A DNA stretch of 37,933 nt from CAYJAZ01 sp964370095 (GCA_964370095.1 CAYJHJ010000013.1:1-37933), one strand, 5' to 3'; positions 17,897-26,496 are shown, counted from the first letter of the stretch. Numbers and translations are program-made. The notes: generated by a model from the letters alone, not told the origin.

Positions 17897-19177
17897 TTAG
17901 TCAATAAAGATCGTCTGATCTCTTTCAGGACCAACTGAAACAATAGAAACCTTTGCACTTGTGATTTCTTCAATTTTCTTGATATAATTCTTCACATTTT
18001 CTGGTAATTCATCAAAGGTTTTGCATTGGGTAATATCTTCATTCCAACCGGGGAAGGTTTCGTATTGAGGAATTGCACGCGCCAAAGCATTGGGGGTTTG
18101 CGGTGGATATGTCCAATTCTTTCCTTGATAGCTGTATGAAGTGCACACTTTAATTTCTTCAAGCCCTGTCAAAACATCAAGCTTAGTTAAAGCAATATCA
18201 GTAGGGTTGCAAAGCCTTGCGCTTTCACGCAAAGTTACGGCATCAAGCCAACCACAACGACGTGTGCGCCCTGTGGTTGCACCAACTTCATTGCCAACTT
18301 TTTGCAAATGAATTCCCATCGGGCCGTCAAGCTCAGTTGGGAATGGCCCTGAACCTACACGTGTAGAATAAGCTTTTACAACAGCCAATTTTTTTTCTAT
18401 AAGAGAATTTGGAATTCCTGTGCCTACAGCCGCATTATCTGAAATAGTGTTTGAAGAAGTTACGTAAGGATATGTGCCATGATCAATATCAAGCATAACG
18501 CCTTGAGCACCTTCAAACAAAACTGATTTTCCGCTGTCAATAGCATCACGCAAAACACTGACCGTATCATCAAGATATGGTAAAATATTAGGCACTAACT
18601 TTGACAAAGCAGCAAAAACTTCATCTGCTTCAAGTGGTTTGATATCGTATAAGGCTTGGAAAAGTGCATTTTTTTCACGCAAGGCATTTTCAATTTTTCT
18701 TAAAACCATATTCATTTCAAGCAAATCGCCGGCTCTAATACCAACCCTTGCTTTTTTATCTTCATAACAAGGGCCAATGCCTTTGCCTGTTGTGCCAATT
18801 TTATTTTCGGCTGACATGCCTTCGCGTGCAATATCAAGCAATTTATGGTATTCCATGATAAGATGTGTGCCATGTGAAATACGAATTCTTTCAGGGCCTG
18901 CATCAATACCGCGTTTGGTTAAAGTGTTAACCTCATGCAAGAAAACTTCAGGGTCAAGCACAACGCCATTGCCTATCACACATTTGGTATCTGGATGAAG
19001 AATACCGGAAGGTATTGCGTGAAGCACATGCTTTTCATCGCCAACAATCACAGTATGCCCTGCATTATTTCCGCCTTGATAGCGAACAACATAATCTAAT
19101 TGAGAAGAAAGAAGATCAACAATTTTGCCTTTTCCTTCATCACCCCATTGAGCACCAAATAAAGTATAGTTTGCCAT
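17897..19177 (-). CDS. purA: Adenylosuccinate synthetase
   Basis: This cytoplasmic enzyme makes adenylosuccinate from IMP and aspartate with GTP, the first committed step to AMP. The 426-residue protein has the diagnostic GAQWGDEGKGKIVDLL near the N-terminus (active-site Asp and P-loop-like glycine loop), QGGNNAGHTV, FEGAQGVMLDIDHGTYPYVTSSN in the middle and TRVGSGPFPTE with TTGRTRRCGWLD for IMP/aspartate binding. GGAG lies before the ATG, and a good sigma-70-type promoter is found about 70 bp upstream. der follows on the same strand. Confidence 0.98.
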   Translation of the reverse strand: MANYTLFGAQWGDEGKGKIVDLLSSQLDYVVRYQGGNNAGHTVIVGDEKHVLHAIPSGILHPDTKCVIGNGVVLDPEVFLHEVNTLTKRGIDAGPERIRISHGTHLIMEYHKLLDIAREGMSAENKIGTTGKGIGPCYEDKKARVGIRAGDLLEMNMVLRKIENALREKNALFQALYDIKPLEADEVFAALSKLVPNILPYLDDTVSVLRDAIDSGKSVLFEGAQGVMLDIDHGTYPYVTSSNTISDNAAVGTGIPNSLIEKKLAVVKAYSTRVGSGPFPTELDGPMGIHLQKVGNEVGATTGRTRRCGWLDAVTLRESARLCNPTDIALTKLDVLTGLEEIKVCTSYSYQGKNWTYPPQTPNALARAIPQYETFPGWNEDITQCKTFDELPENVKNYIKKIEEITSAKVSIVSVGPERDQTIFID

Positions 19178-19243
19178 TTACTTAACTCCAAATTCATACT
19201 TAGTTTTGCACATAAAATGCTTTATTTTTCAAAAATACATTAC

Positions 19244-19272
19244 ACAATACACTTTCTTTGCAAAGACGTCAA
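19244..19272 (-). promoter_or_regulatory. Sigma-70-type promoter for purA
   Basis: On the minus strand TTGACG (19272-19267), a 17-nt spacer, then TATTGT (19249-19244), 67 bp before the purA ATG. Hexamers and spacing both fit. The purine-repressor operator consensus was not recognised nearby. Confidence 0.6.
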
Positions 19273-19362
19273 TAAAATAAAAAACCATGATAATATATTG
19301 AAATTACTTACTATACGATTTTTCACATTGATTTTATTTAAAAATAAAATAATATTATGAAA

Positions 19363-20544
19363 TTAAAATCCTTCTTCTTTTGTCCAAGTAAGGATTTGTG
19401 TATCTAATAAACCCTCGGCTGTTTTGTCATCCACATGATATATTTTCTTATAAAAATCCGTGGCAAATTCATGGAAAACAATATCTTTAAATTTTTCAGG
19501 ATAAATGGCTTTTGCCATTATCAAAAGCTCTAAGGGATATTCCAAGCGCGGAGCACAGTTCATGGGTGTCCAAGGAAGTGCATAAGCTTTTTTATCTTTG
19601 ACTGCTCGCACATTATTCAATAAAGAATAATAAGGTGCGGTATAGAGTTCTTTTGAAGGATGATAGCCATTCATAGTAGGCAACAATATGATATCGGGGT
19701 CAAAAGCATAAATTTGTTCGGCATTAACAGGAACATTTGTGCCTTTGCCTTTATAGGCATTTTTTGCATTCACAACTTGTTCAATCATAAAAGATTGTGG
19801 AGTGTTCACTCCATGCACATTTCCTGCACCGCCTTCTTCACGCACAACAGGATTAAGCCCCAAATAAAGCACAGTTTTCTTATCCTCTCTTGGAATGTCA
19901 GCAACTCTTTCACGTATCATATTTTCAATTCCGCTCACATAATCCATAAGCATTGAAGCTTCTTGAACTTCTTCTTCACCAAAAACAGAGGCAATCACCC
20001 TTGCTTCTTCCTTCATACTTGAAAGATTATATTCTTCATCAAATTGCGGAGTGTGTAAAACCACAAGTGGCAAGCCTAAAGCTTCGATTTGATTGATTGA
20101 ACGCGTTGCAGCTTCTATATTGTCAGCCCTAACTGTGCAATCGCCCATACGCATAATCACAACATCAGGGTTTTGTGCAGCAAGAGCTTCATAATTTATT
20201 ACATTTCCTTGAGGGGAGTTTACGCAAGTTAAGTCATTCAGGTGCGGATAAAGATAATACATGGTGTTCAAACCCTTTAGCGTATAATCTTCACCGTCAA
20301 CAGTAGGAAAAGTATAACTATAATCCCTTTTCATGCTCCAAGAGCCGATAACTTTCACTTTATCTATTTCACCTATATGTGTGAGGATATTTTCAACAAA
20401 GCCATCGTCTAAGGTGGCAATTTTTTCAATTTTATCGGGAATAGTTATTGTTTTTCCACGCATATCCACAATCTCTCTTGCAAAAGCAAAAGAAGGAATT
20501 TGAAATACAGCAATAAAAACAAAAATTTTCAATAAATTATTCAA
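19363..20544 (-). CDS. ABC-type periplasmic substrate-binding protein (iron siderophore/cobalamin-like, PBP_2 family)
   Basis: This is a secreted solute-binding protein of the class III helical-backbone type used for siderophores, haem, cobalamin or metal chelates. A signal peptide ends near FAFA/REI (residue 22). The typical opening DMRGKTITIPDKIEKIATLD follows, then a first lobe with NPDVVIMRMGD (about residue 125), a linking helix (SMLMDYVSGIENMIRERVADI) and a second lobe with YAFDPDIILLPTMNGY. A TTG start at 20544 with AAGAGGTG just upstream gives a complete signal peptide. It lies 33 bp downstream of RNase J. No permease or ATPase gene is within the window, so it either works with a transporter encoded elsewhere or has a sensory role. 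Substrate unknown. Confidence 0.85.
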   Translation of the reverse strand: MNNLLKIFVFIAVFQIPSFAFAREIVDMRGKTITIPDKIEKIATLDDGFVENILTHIGEIDKVKVIGSWSMKRDYSYTFPTVDGEDYTLKGLNTMYYLYPHLNDLTCVNSPQGNVINYEALAAQNPDVVIMRMGDCTVRADNIEAATRSINQIEALGLPLVVLHTPQFDEEYNLSSMKEEARVIASVFGEEEVQEASMLMDYVSGIENMIRERVADIPREDKKTVLYLGLNPVVREEGGAGNVHGVNTPQSFMIEQVVNAKNAYKGKGTNVPVNAEQIYAFDPDIILLPTMNGYHPSKELYTAPYYSLLNNVRAVKDKKAYALPWTPMNCAPRLEYPLELLIMAKAIYPEKFKDIVFHEFATDFYKKIYHVDDKTAEGLLDTQILTWTKEEGF

Positions 20545-20577
20545 TCTGCACCTCTTGATAATATTATATATAACTTT

Positions 20578-22227
20578 CTAAATCACACTGATAACAGAAA
20601 CAATGATAGGGTCTCTTCTTAAAACTTCTTTGAAAAACCCTCTTAAAGCTATGCGAATTTTTTCTTCTAATTTGCTTTCATTATAATTTTTAGTGCTTTC
20701 AAGCACATCAAGCACCAAGCATTTTGAATCTTCAAGAATATGGTCATAACGCTGTTCAAACACAAAGCCACGAGAGAAAATTTCAGGGCCGTGCAAAACC
20801 TCGCCCGTGTCTTCGCTCATAACCAAAACAACCACCACCATGCCTTCGCCACCAAGAATTTTTCTTTCTTTTAAAATAAGCCTGCCGACATCACCAACAC
20901 CTTTCCCATCAACCAACACAGATTCAGCCAAAAGCTTCGCTTCAAGCCTGTGCCCTTCTTCAAATAAGGTAAGTGGATGCCCATCTTCCAAAAGCACAAT
21001 ATTTTCTTGCAACACACCTGTTTCTTTTGCTAATTCAGCATGTTGCACCAAGTGCCTATATTCGCCATGCACAGGAATAAAATATTCAGGCTTTAATGTT
21101 TCCAAAAGTGCCTTCAATTCGCCCTTATAAGCGTGCCCAGTTGCATGAACACAATATTCGCCATTTGTATACACTTTTGCACCAAGCTTATAAATTTGAT
21201 TGATAAGCCTTGCAACTGCTTTTGCATTTCCTGGAATAACTCGTGAGGACATAACAACACAATCATTCTCTTGCAATGAAATTTGCTTGTGATAACCATT
21301 TGCAATGCGTGTGAGAGCTGAAAGAGGTTCGCCTTGAGAACCTGTTGCAATAATAACTGTTCTTCTTGGATCTAAGTTTGGAAGCATTTCATAGTCATGA
21401 TAAATTTTTTCAGGCAATTCCAAAAGACCAAGTTGACAAGCTTTTTCAATATTAGTATTCAAGCTTCTGCCACTTATCACAACAGATTTATCAAAAAGTT
21501 TTGCCATTTCAAAAACTGTGCGTATTCTATCAATATTACTTGAAAAAAGGCTAACAACAATTCGGCCCTCAACTTTTTCAAATAATTTATAAAAACCATC
21601 ACGCACTTCGCGTTCAGGCCTTGAATAACCTTCACTTTCGATATTTGTAGAATCGGAAAGTAATAGCTTTAAATTATTATCTGCAAACTTTGCAAGCTCT
21701 GAAAAGCTCACATATTCACCTATTGATTGTGAATCAAGCTTAAAATCACCTGTGTGAAAAATTTTACCTATAGGGGACTCTACTCCAAGTGCATAAGACT
21801 GCGGAATAGAATGGCAAATAGGAAAAAATGTAATTGATAAATCGCCAATATTTCTTTTTTCATAAGGCAACACAGGGTGAAGCTCAACCCTATCGATAAG
21901 CTCTCTTTCCGTAAGTTTATGCTCAACTAAAGCCAAAGCAAAAGGAGAGCCATAAATCTTCAAGCCCTTAAAATGCGGCACAAGCCAAGGCAAAGCACCT
22001 ATATGATCTTCATGTCCATGTGTAATAACAACGGCAAGCAAATCATCTTTTCTTTCTAAGATTGAGTCAAATCTCGGGATAACAACGTCAATGCCAAGAT
22101 GAAAATCATCGGGGAACATCAGCCCGCAATCAAACATCACACAACCGTCATTGCTTTCCCATAATTGACAATTCAAACCAATTTCACCCAGCCCCCCTAA
22201 GGGAGTTATGGTTAAATATTTTTCCAT
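20578..22227 (-). CDS. rnj: Ribonuclease J (metallo-beta-lactamase/beta-CASP RNase)
   Basis: This RNase with 5'-3' exo- and endonuclease activity acts in mRNA decay and rRNA processing. The 549-residue length is standard. The metallo-beta-lactamase core has PLGGLGEIGLNC at the start and the metal motif HGHEDH at residues 70-75. It continues with CHSIPQSYAL, FHTGDFKLD, the beta-CASP insert with ATGSQGEPLSAL, and the late HVHGEYRHL-like motif (here PVHGEYRHLVQHAEL) and HATGHA. The C-terminal domain (about 450-549) is present. AGGA lies 8 nt before the ATG. It is flanked by the acetyltransferase upstream and the binding-protein gene downstream on the same strand. RNase J rather than RNase E here agrees with a Desulfovibrio-like lineage. 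Confidence 0.96.
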   Translation of the reverse strand: MEKYLTITPLGGLGEIGLNCQLWESNDGCVMFDCGLMFPDDFHLGIDVVIPRFDSILERKDDLLAVVITHGHEDHIGALPWLVPHFKGLKIYGSPFALALVEHKLTERELIDRVELHPVLPYEKRNIGDLSITFFPICHSIPQSYALGVESPIGKIFHTGDFKLDSQSIGEYVSFSELAKFADNNLKLLLSDSTNIESEGYSRPEREVRDGFYKLFEKVEGRIVVSLFSSNIDRIRTVFEMAKLFDKSVVISGRSLNTNIEKACQLGLLELPEKIYHDYEMLPNLDPRRTVIIATGSQGEPLSALTRIANGYHKQISLQENDCVVMSSRVIPGNAKAVARLINQIYKLGAKVYTNGEYCVHATGHAYKGELKALLETLKPEYFIPVHGEYRHLVQHAELAKETGVLQENIVLLEDGHPLTLFEEGHRLEAKLLAESVLVDGKGVGDVGRLILKERKILGGEGMVVVVLVMSEDTGEVLHGPEIFSRGFVFEQRYDHILEDSKCLVLDVLESTKNYNESKLEEKIRIALRGFFKEVLRRDPIIVSVISVI

Positions 22228-22263
22228 ATAAAATTCCTAGTAATTTACAAACATTCAATCAAA

Positions 22264-22815
22264 TCAATAAATAACCTTTTCTTTATAGATATATTCAAAA
22301 ACAATTTTTCTTTCTATATCTGTAAAAAGATTATATTCACTTTCAGTCAATTCATGCTTATAGGTTAAAATATGAAGAGCGAATGAAGGAAAATCTTTTC
22401 TATAGGGTGGATGCATATAGATCTTTTCATACTTTTCAAACCCAAGCTTTTCATAAAAATTCCACCTTTTAAGGGTTTTTTCATCTATAATTTCTTCAAT
22501 TTCAAGCAAAAGGATTTTTTGAGCACTTAAGGCAAAATCTTCTAAAATTTTTGTGCCCAAGCCCTTTCCTCTGTTCTTAGAATCTATCGCAAAATATTCA
22601 ATAAAAATAAAATTCTCTAAATTCCAATAAAACATGATTGCTTGAACTTTTTCATTTTCGATATATGCCATACAATGAAATTTTTCATTTTGCATAGCAC
22701 GAATATGCTCTTCATAAGACCTTTGTTCACTCAAAGGAAAAGCCTCAAGAAACAAAGCCCACGCATCATCAAAAAAAGGGCTTGTAGTCCCTTTTATTCT
22801 TGCTAATTCTAACAT
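22264..22815 (-). CDS. GNAT-family N-acetyltransferase
   Basis: This 183-residue cytoplasmic acetyltransferase has the GNAT acetyl-CoA loop DSKNRGKGLGTKIL (about residues 82-95, R-G-K-G-L-G), preceded by the beta-strand IFIEYFAID and followed by a later strand and helix (LLLEIEEI...RWNFYEKLGFE), the typical motif B region. I prefer the ATG at 22815 (AAAGGG six bases before it) to the TTG two codons upstream. The C-terminal 40 residues are an extra, charged extension. It sits 19 bp after the zinc-ribbon gene and before RNase J, so is likely in the same operon. The acceptor substrate is unknown. Confidence 0.85.
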   Translation of the reverse strand: MLELARIKGTTSPFFDDAWALFLEAFPLSEQRSYEEHIRAMQNEKFHCMAYIENEKVQAIMFYWNLENFIFIEYFAIDSKNRGKGLGTKILEDFALSAQKILLLEIEEIIDEKTLKRWNFYEKLGFEKYEKIYMHPPYRKDFPSFALHILTYKHELTESEYNLFTDIERKIVFEYIYKEKVIY

Positions 22816-22834
22816 TTGCAACCCTTTGCTTAGG

Positions 22835-23077
22835 TTAAATATAACTTGGGTTGACTATTGCCGCACCATCAGCAAAGATAAGTTTTAAATATTGTAAAGT
22901 AGTGGGGTCAACAGGCAATACAGGAAATTCCAACTTGCATTGATTGTTTGTGCATCGAACCTTCACAGGATTAATAGGTGCCACCACCGGAATTTGCGAA
23001 AAACATTCGGGGCATTCATAGGTGAGGATTATATCCATGCTTGAAGGGGCAACCGGCTCTAAAATCTTTCTTTTCAT
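22835..23077 (-). CDS. Small zinc-ribbon protein
   Basis: This is an 80-residue protein with a four-cysteine zinc-binding ribbon: CPEC at residues 22-25 and C-X4-C at 42-47, on two beta hairpins rich in Pro and Val. There is no signal peptide. I do not recognise a named family. It lies between thrC and the GNAT gene on the same strand and looks co-transcribed, but the neighbours do not point to a clear role. The ribosome binding site is weak. Confidence 0.7.
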   Translation of the reverse strand: MKRKILEPVAPSSMDIILTYECPECFSQIPVVAPINPVKVRCTNNQCKLEFPVLPVDPTTLQYLKLIFADGAAIVNPSYI

Positions 23078-23153
23078 ACTTTTTTCTTATAAATTAATGA
23101 CTGTGTCATTTTTAAACAGTTTACTAAAGAAAAATTACCTTTTTAAAGTTAAA

Positions 23154-24584
23154 CTATTTTTTTGTAAGCTCTAATAACTCTGCTATTGCATCAGTAGCTT
23201 TTTGAGTAAACTCTTCCGGTGATAATTTTTCTTTTACTTCCCTTGAAATAAGCAGTTTTGGCAGATTTGCAAGTTCTTTTTTCGGGCTAACACCATATTC
23301 TTCCGGAAAATCATTTTGAAGATACATATCTTGAAAGCCTGAAAATTTTAATGCATGAGCAGTTGAATCAAGAATAGCAAATTCATCTTCTTCTATCATG
23401 TTTAATTCTTTGGCTTTTAATAAACCGGCTAGGCTTTCACCGCCTTGAGTGCACACAATATGCCCTGCTCTATTTGCCAAAAGCATGCAATCCATAATGT
23501 TTTGTTCACTCACTTGTACAACATTGAAGGCATTTTCACCTGCTATTGCACGATATTTTTCTGCCAAAAACTTCACGCGTGGGAAGGATACAGGATTTCC
23601 GATCATAGCGGCTTGAGCAACACTTGGCTTCACTTCCACTGCCTTAAAAGGCTTTGAAGTGTCTTGATAATATTGATAAACAGGGTCTGCATGGTGAGAT
23701 TGAACACCAAACAGCCTTGGCAGTTTTTCTATAATTTTAAGCTCATACATTTTCAAAAAGCCGGACATAACTGCTGTTATATTACCCGCATTTCCGATTG
23801 GCACAAAAACGCATTTCTTGCTTAAATCCCAATTATACCATTGAGCTATCTCATAAGCATAAGATTCTTGCCCTAAAATACGCCAAGCATTTTTAGAATT
23901 GAGCAAAGCCACCCTATAGTTTTCTGCAAGGTTTTCAACAACTTTCATGCAATCATCAAAAACACCCGGCACCTCTAAAACCTTTGCCCCGCTTCCAAGT
24001 GGTTGAGCTAACTGTTGCGGAGTAACCTTGCCGTGCGGCAAAAGCACAACAGTGCGTATAGGTTCACCCACATAAGAACCATAGAGAGCGGCTGCAGCAG
24101 AAGTATCACCTGTTGAAGCACAAATAGTAAGCACTTCTTTCCAATTATGCTTTCTTACAAGAGATTTCAGATAAGAATATGCCCCTGCCATGCCCCTGTC
24201 TTTGAATGAAGCAGAAGGATTTTGCCCATCATTTTTTATGGCAAAATTCACATTTAGTTCCTTGCAAACATGGCTTGCTGCCTCAACTATAGGAGTGTGC
24301 CCTTCACCAAGATACACAATATCTTCTTCTTCCAAAACAGGCGCCATCAATTCATAAAATCTGAAAATCCCTCTATAGGCTTTTATGTTAGAAAGCCTGC
24401 GTTCATCAAATATTTTACGCCATTCAGCACCACTTTTCTCTTTAAGCTTATCAAAGTTCATGTTTTCAAGTAAAAACACAGAATTGCACTTAGGGCAAGT
24501 ATATAAAAGCTCATCTATGGAAAAGTAAGAATCACAGCCTAGGCAATGGTATTGCATATCTGCTCTATAGTTTGAAAATGGCAT
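23154..24584 (-). CDS. thrC: Threonine synthase
   Basis: This PLP enzyme converts O-phosphohomoserine to threonine. The 476-residue protein begins with a small zinc-ribbon-like segment (Cys14, Cys17, Cys30, Cys33) seen in part of the family. It then has the GEGHTPIVEA opening, the PLP lysine Lys128 in NPSASFKDRGM, ICASTGDTSAAAALYGSY, the glycine-rich phosphate loop PIGNAGNITAVMSG, and a late CTQGGESLAGLLKA. AAGGA lies 10 nt before the ATG. It is downstream of the phenylacetate-CoA ligase gene; two tandem 153-bp repeat units separate them, and without these the stop-to-start gap would be about 20 bp. Confidence 0.95.
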   Translation of the reverse strand: MPFSNYRADMQYHCLGCDSYFSIDELLYTCPKCNSVFLLENMNFDKLKEKSGAEWRKIFDERRLSNIKAYRGIFRFYELMAPVLEEEDIVYLGEGHTPIVEAASHVCKELNVNFAIKNDGQNPSASFKDRGMAGAYSYLKSLVRKHNWKEVLTICASTGDTSAAAALYGSYVGEPIRTVVLLPHGKVTPQQLAQPLGSGAKVLEVPGVFDDCMKVVENLAENYRVALLNSKNAWRILGQESYAYEIAQWYNWDLSKKCVFVPIGNAGNITAVMSGFLKMYELKIIEKLPRLFGVQSHHADPVYQYYQDTSKPFKAVEVKPSVAQAAMIGNPVSFPRVKFLAEKYRAIAGENAFNVVQVSEQNIMDCMLLANRAGHIVCTQGGESLAGLLKAKELNMIEEDEFAILDSTAHALKFSGFQDMYLQNDFPEEYGVSPKKELANLPKLLISREVKEKLSPEEFTQKATDAIAELLELTKK

Positions 24585-24606
24585 TGTATATATATCCTTA
24601 TTTTAA

Positions 24607-24759
24607 TCTTTCGGTCTGTTATCAATAACTCTTAATGCTTTACCTGCCTTATTTATAAAGATTTTGGCCTTTGGCACAAAATCCTCACAGCGTGAAAAGC
24701 GTGGTTTTCACTTGTTCGCTAAAGACTTGTTCGCTATCGCTCCTGCTTGAAAAGCCTAG
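24607..24759 (-). repeat. 153-bp repeat unit, locus B, distal copy (adjacent to thrC)
   Basis: The unit is a copy of the last 38 bases of the ligase gene (24607-24644) plus a 115-bp core (24645-24759). It is identical to the next unit as far as I can see. Only this outermost gene-end copy is followed by TAA and the thrC Shine-Dalgarno, so it probably keeps the original gene end. The core has two hairpins: GTGAAAA with TTTTCAC, and GATTTTG with CAAAATC enclosing GCC/GGC. It also has a direct repeat of AGCGAACAAGT 15 bp apart. The two units together fill the 324-bp gap between the ligase gene and thrC. Confidence 0.9.
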
Positions 24760-24912
24760 TCTTTCGGTCTGTTATCAATAACTCTTAATGCTTTACCTGC
24801 CTTATTTATAAAGATTTTGGCCTTTGGCACAAAATCCTCACAGCGTGAAAAGCGTGGTTTTCACTTGTTCGCTAAAGACTTGTTCGCTATCGCTCCTGCT
24901 TGAAAAGCCTAG
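24760..24912 (-). repeat. 153-bp repeat unit, locus B, proximal copy (adjacent to the ligase gene)
   Basis: This is the second, apparently identical, tandem unit: a 38-bp gene-end copy (24760-24797) and a 115-bp core (24798-24912). The core begins with CTAG on the minus strand and so supplies the present TAG stop of the ligase gene. The third, genuine gene end follows at 24913-24950, where identity stops and the two flanks diverge. Confidence 0.9.
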
Positions 24913-26213
24913 TCTTTCGGTCTGTTATCAATAACTCTTAATGCTTTACCCTCAGAGCGTTTGATTGAACGTGGATCAACAAGGCGAACCTTAGCGCTTA
25001 CACCAAGGAATTCTTTAATAGATTTTTGAATACTGCTTTCAATTTTTTGAAGTTTACGCACTTCATCTGAGAAGTTAGCTTCATCAATTTCCACTTGAAC
25101 TTCAATATTATCTAGAGAACCTTCACGTGAAACAATAATTTGATAATGCGCGCTTGTACCTTCTGCTTCCATAAGAATTTGTTCGATATGCTGTGGATAG
25201 ACGTTCACACCGCGGATAATAAGCATATCATCACTTCTGCCTTGTAAACGCTTGATTCTATTAAAAGTACGGCTACAAGAGCAAGGCGTGTCATCAATAG
25301 TAGTGAGGTCATGTGTGCGGTAACGTATAAGAGGAATACCTTCTTTTGTGAGAGTGGTAATTACTAATTCACCTTGCTCACCATGTGGCACAACTTCGCC
25401 GCTTACAGGATTTATAGTTTCAACATAGAAGTGATCTTCCATAACGTGCATACCATTTTGCTCATTATGACATTCCATAGAAACGCCCGGGCCCATTATT
25501 TCAGATAAGCCATAAATATCCATGGCTTTAATACCAAGTTTTTGTTCCATATCTCTTCGCATAGCTTCAGTCCATGGCTCAGCACCAAAAATACCGACTT
25601 TAAGTTTAAAATCATCTTTTGTAAGGCCGGCATCATTAATAGCTTCATAGAGATATTGCCCATATGAAGGTGTGCAACAAATTGCTGTTGCACCAAAGTC
25701 TTTTAGAATTTGAACTTGACGTTTTGTTGCACCGCCTGACATAGGAATAATAGTTGCTCCTAGGCGTTCACAGCCGTTGTGCAAACCCAAACCACCGGTA
25801 AATAAGCCATAACCAAAGGCATTGTGCAGTGAATCATCTTGGTTAACACCGGCCATAGCTAAACAACGTGCAACCATATCAGCCCAATTTGATAAATCTC
25901 TCTTAGTATAGCCAACAACTGTAGCTTTACCTGTTGTTCCTGATGAAGCGTGCAAGCGCACAATGTGTTCACGCGGCACAGCAAACATTCCAAAAGGATA
26001 ATTATTTCTTAAATCTTGCTTTTCAGTAAATGGAAGAAGTTTTATATCACTTAGCTTTTTAATATGCTCCGGCCTTACGCCTGCTTCATCTAATTTTTTA
26101 CGATAAAAAGGCACATTTGCATATACGCGTGAAACTAAAGATTGTAAACGTCTAAGCTGTAAAGCTTCTAGCTCTTCCCTTGGAAGGGTTTCTAAATCAG
26201 GTTGGAACATCAT
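24909..26213 (-). CDS. paaK: Phenylacetate-CoA ligase (PaaK-type adenylate-forming enzyme)
   Basis: This cytoplasmic ATP-dependent acyl-CoA synthetase activates phenylacetate or a related aryl acid. The 434-residue length is usual for this class. Motifs are the phosphate-binding loop LHASSGTTGKATVVGYT (about residue 90), YGLSEIMGPGVSMEC (adenylate binding), YRTHDLT and the C-terminal domain with RGVNVYPQHIEQIL and the terminal GKALRVIDNRPKD. In amino-acid-fermenting anaerobes such ligases handle arylacetates from aromatic amino acids, so substrate is uncertain. GGAG lies 8 nt before the ATG. The last 38 bases are repeated twice more downstream by the 153-bp units; the stop is TAG here but TAA in the outermost copy, which suggests that insertion replaced the original stop. 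Confidence 0.9.
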   Translation of the reverse strand: MMFQPDLETLPREELEALQLRRLQSLVSRVYANVPFYRKKLDEAGVRPEHIKKLSDIKLLPFTEKQDLRNNYPFGMFAVPREHIVRLHASSGTTGKATVVGYTKRDLSNWADMVARCLAMAGVNQDDSLHNAFGYGLFTGGLGLHNGCERLGATIIPMSGGATKRQVQILKDFGATAICCTPSYGQYLYEAINDAGLTKDDFKLKVGIFGAEPWTEAMRRDMEQKLGIKAMDIYGLSEIMGPGVSMECHNEQNGMHVMEDHFYVETINPVSGEVVPHGEQGELVITTLTKEGIPLIRYRTHDLTTIDDTPCSCSRTFNRIKRLQGRSDDMLIIRGVNVYPQHIEQILMEAEGTSAHYQIIVSREGSLDNIEVQVEIDEANFSDEVRKLQKIESSIQKSIKEFLGVSAKVRLVDPRSIKRSEGKALRVIDNRPKD

Positions 26214-26467
26214 AATTTTAACTCCATTCTCTTTTTACAAATTTAAGAAAATAAATTTTTACTCTATTTGAATAAAAAGTCAAGTTATGAAATTTTCACA
26301 GATTAATATTTTTTTTAAATTATTCTTTATAATGTTAAAAATAATTATATAAATTACAAATTTAGCAAAATTTCTTTTCTAGACATTTTATAAGACAAAG
26401 AATTTATTGATTTTAATTTTTTAAACCATGCTATTTTCTAATAATTGCGATTATTACTTATTCTTGC
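26214..26467. other. Divergent intergenic region between the ligase gene and hup
   Basis: This is an AT-rich stretch without a credible gene. A TTGACT on the minus strand (26283-26278) is a possible -35 for the ligase gene, but a matching -10 is not convincing. No strong hairpin or recognised riboswitch was seen. The hup promoter follows directly. Confidence 0.4.
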
Positions 26468-26496
26468 TTGACATTTGCCACATTGCGATATAAAGT
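26468..26496 (+). promoter_or_regulatory. Promoter of hup
   Basis: A perfect -35 TTGACA (26468-26473) is followed by GATATAAAGT. Either TATAAA (26489-26494, 15-nt spacer) or TAAAGT (26491-26496, 17-nt spacer) can serve as -10. The start would be about 35 nt before the ATG, leaving room for the AAGGAG ribosome binding site. Confidence 0.65.

Noticed and set aside
24607..24950. CRISPR-like array (three direct repeats with regular spacing)
   Set aside because: The spacers are identical to each other and long (115 bp), the repeat is the coding end of the neighbouring gene, and no cas gene is present.
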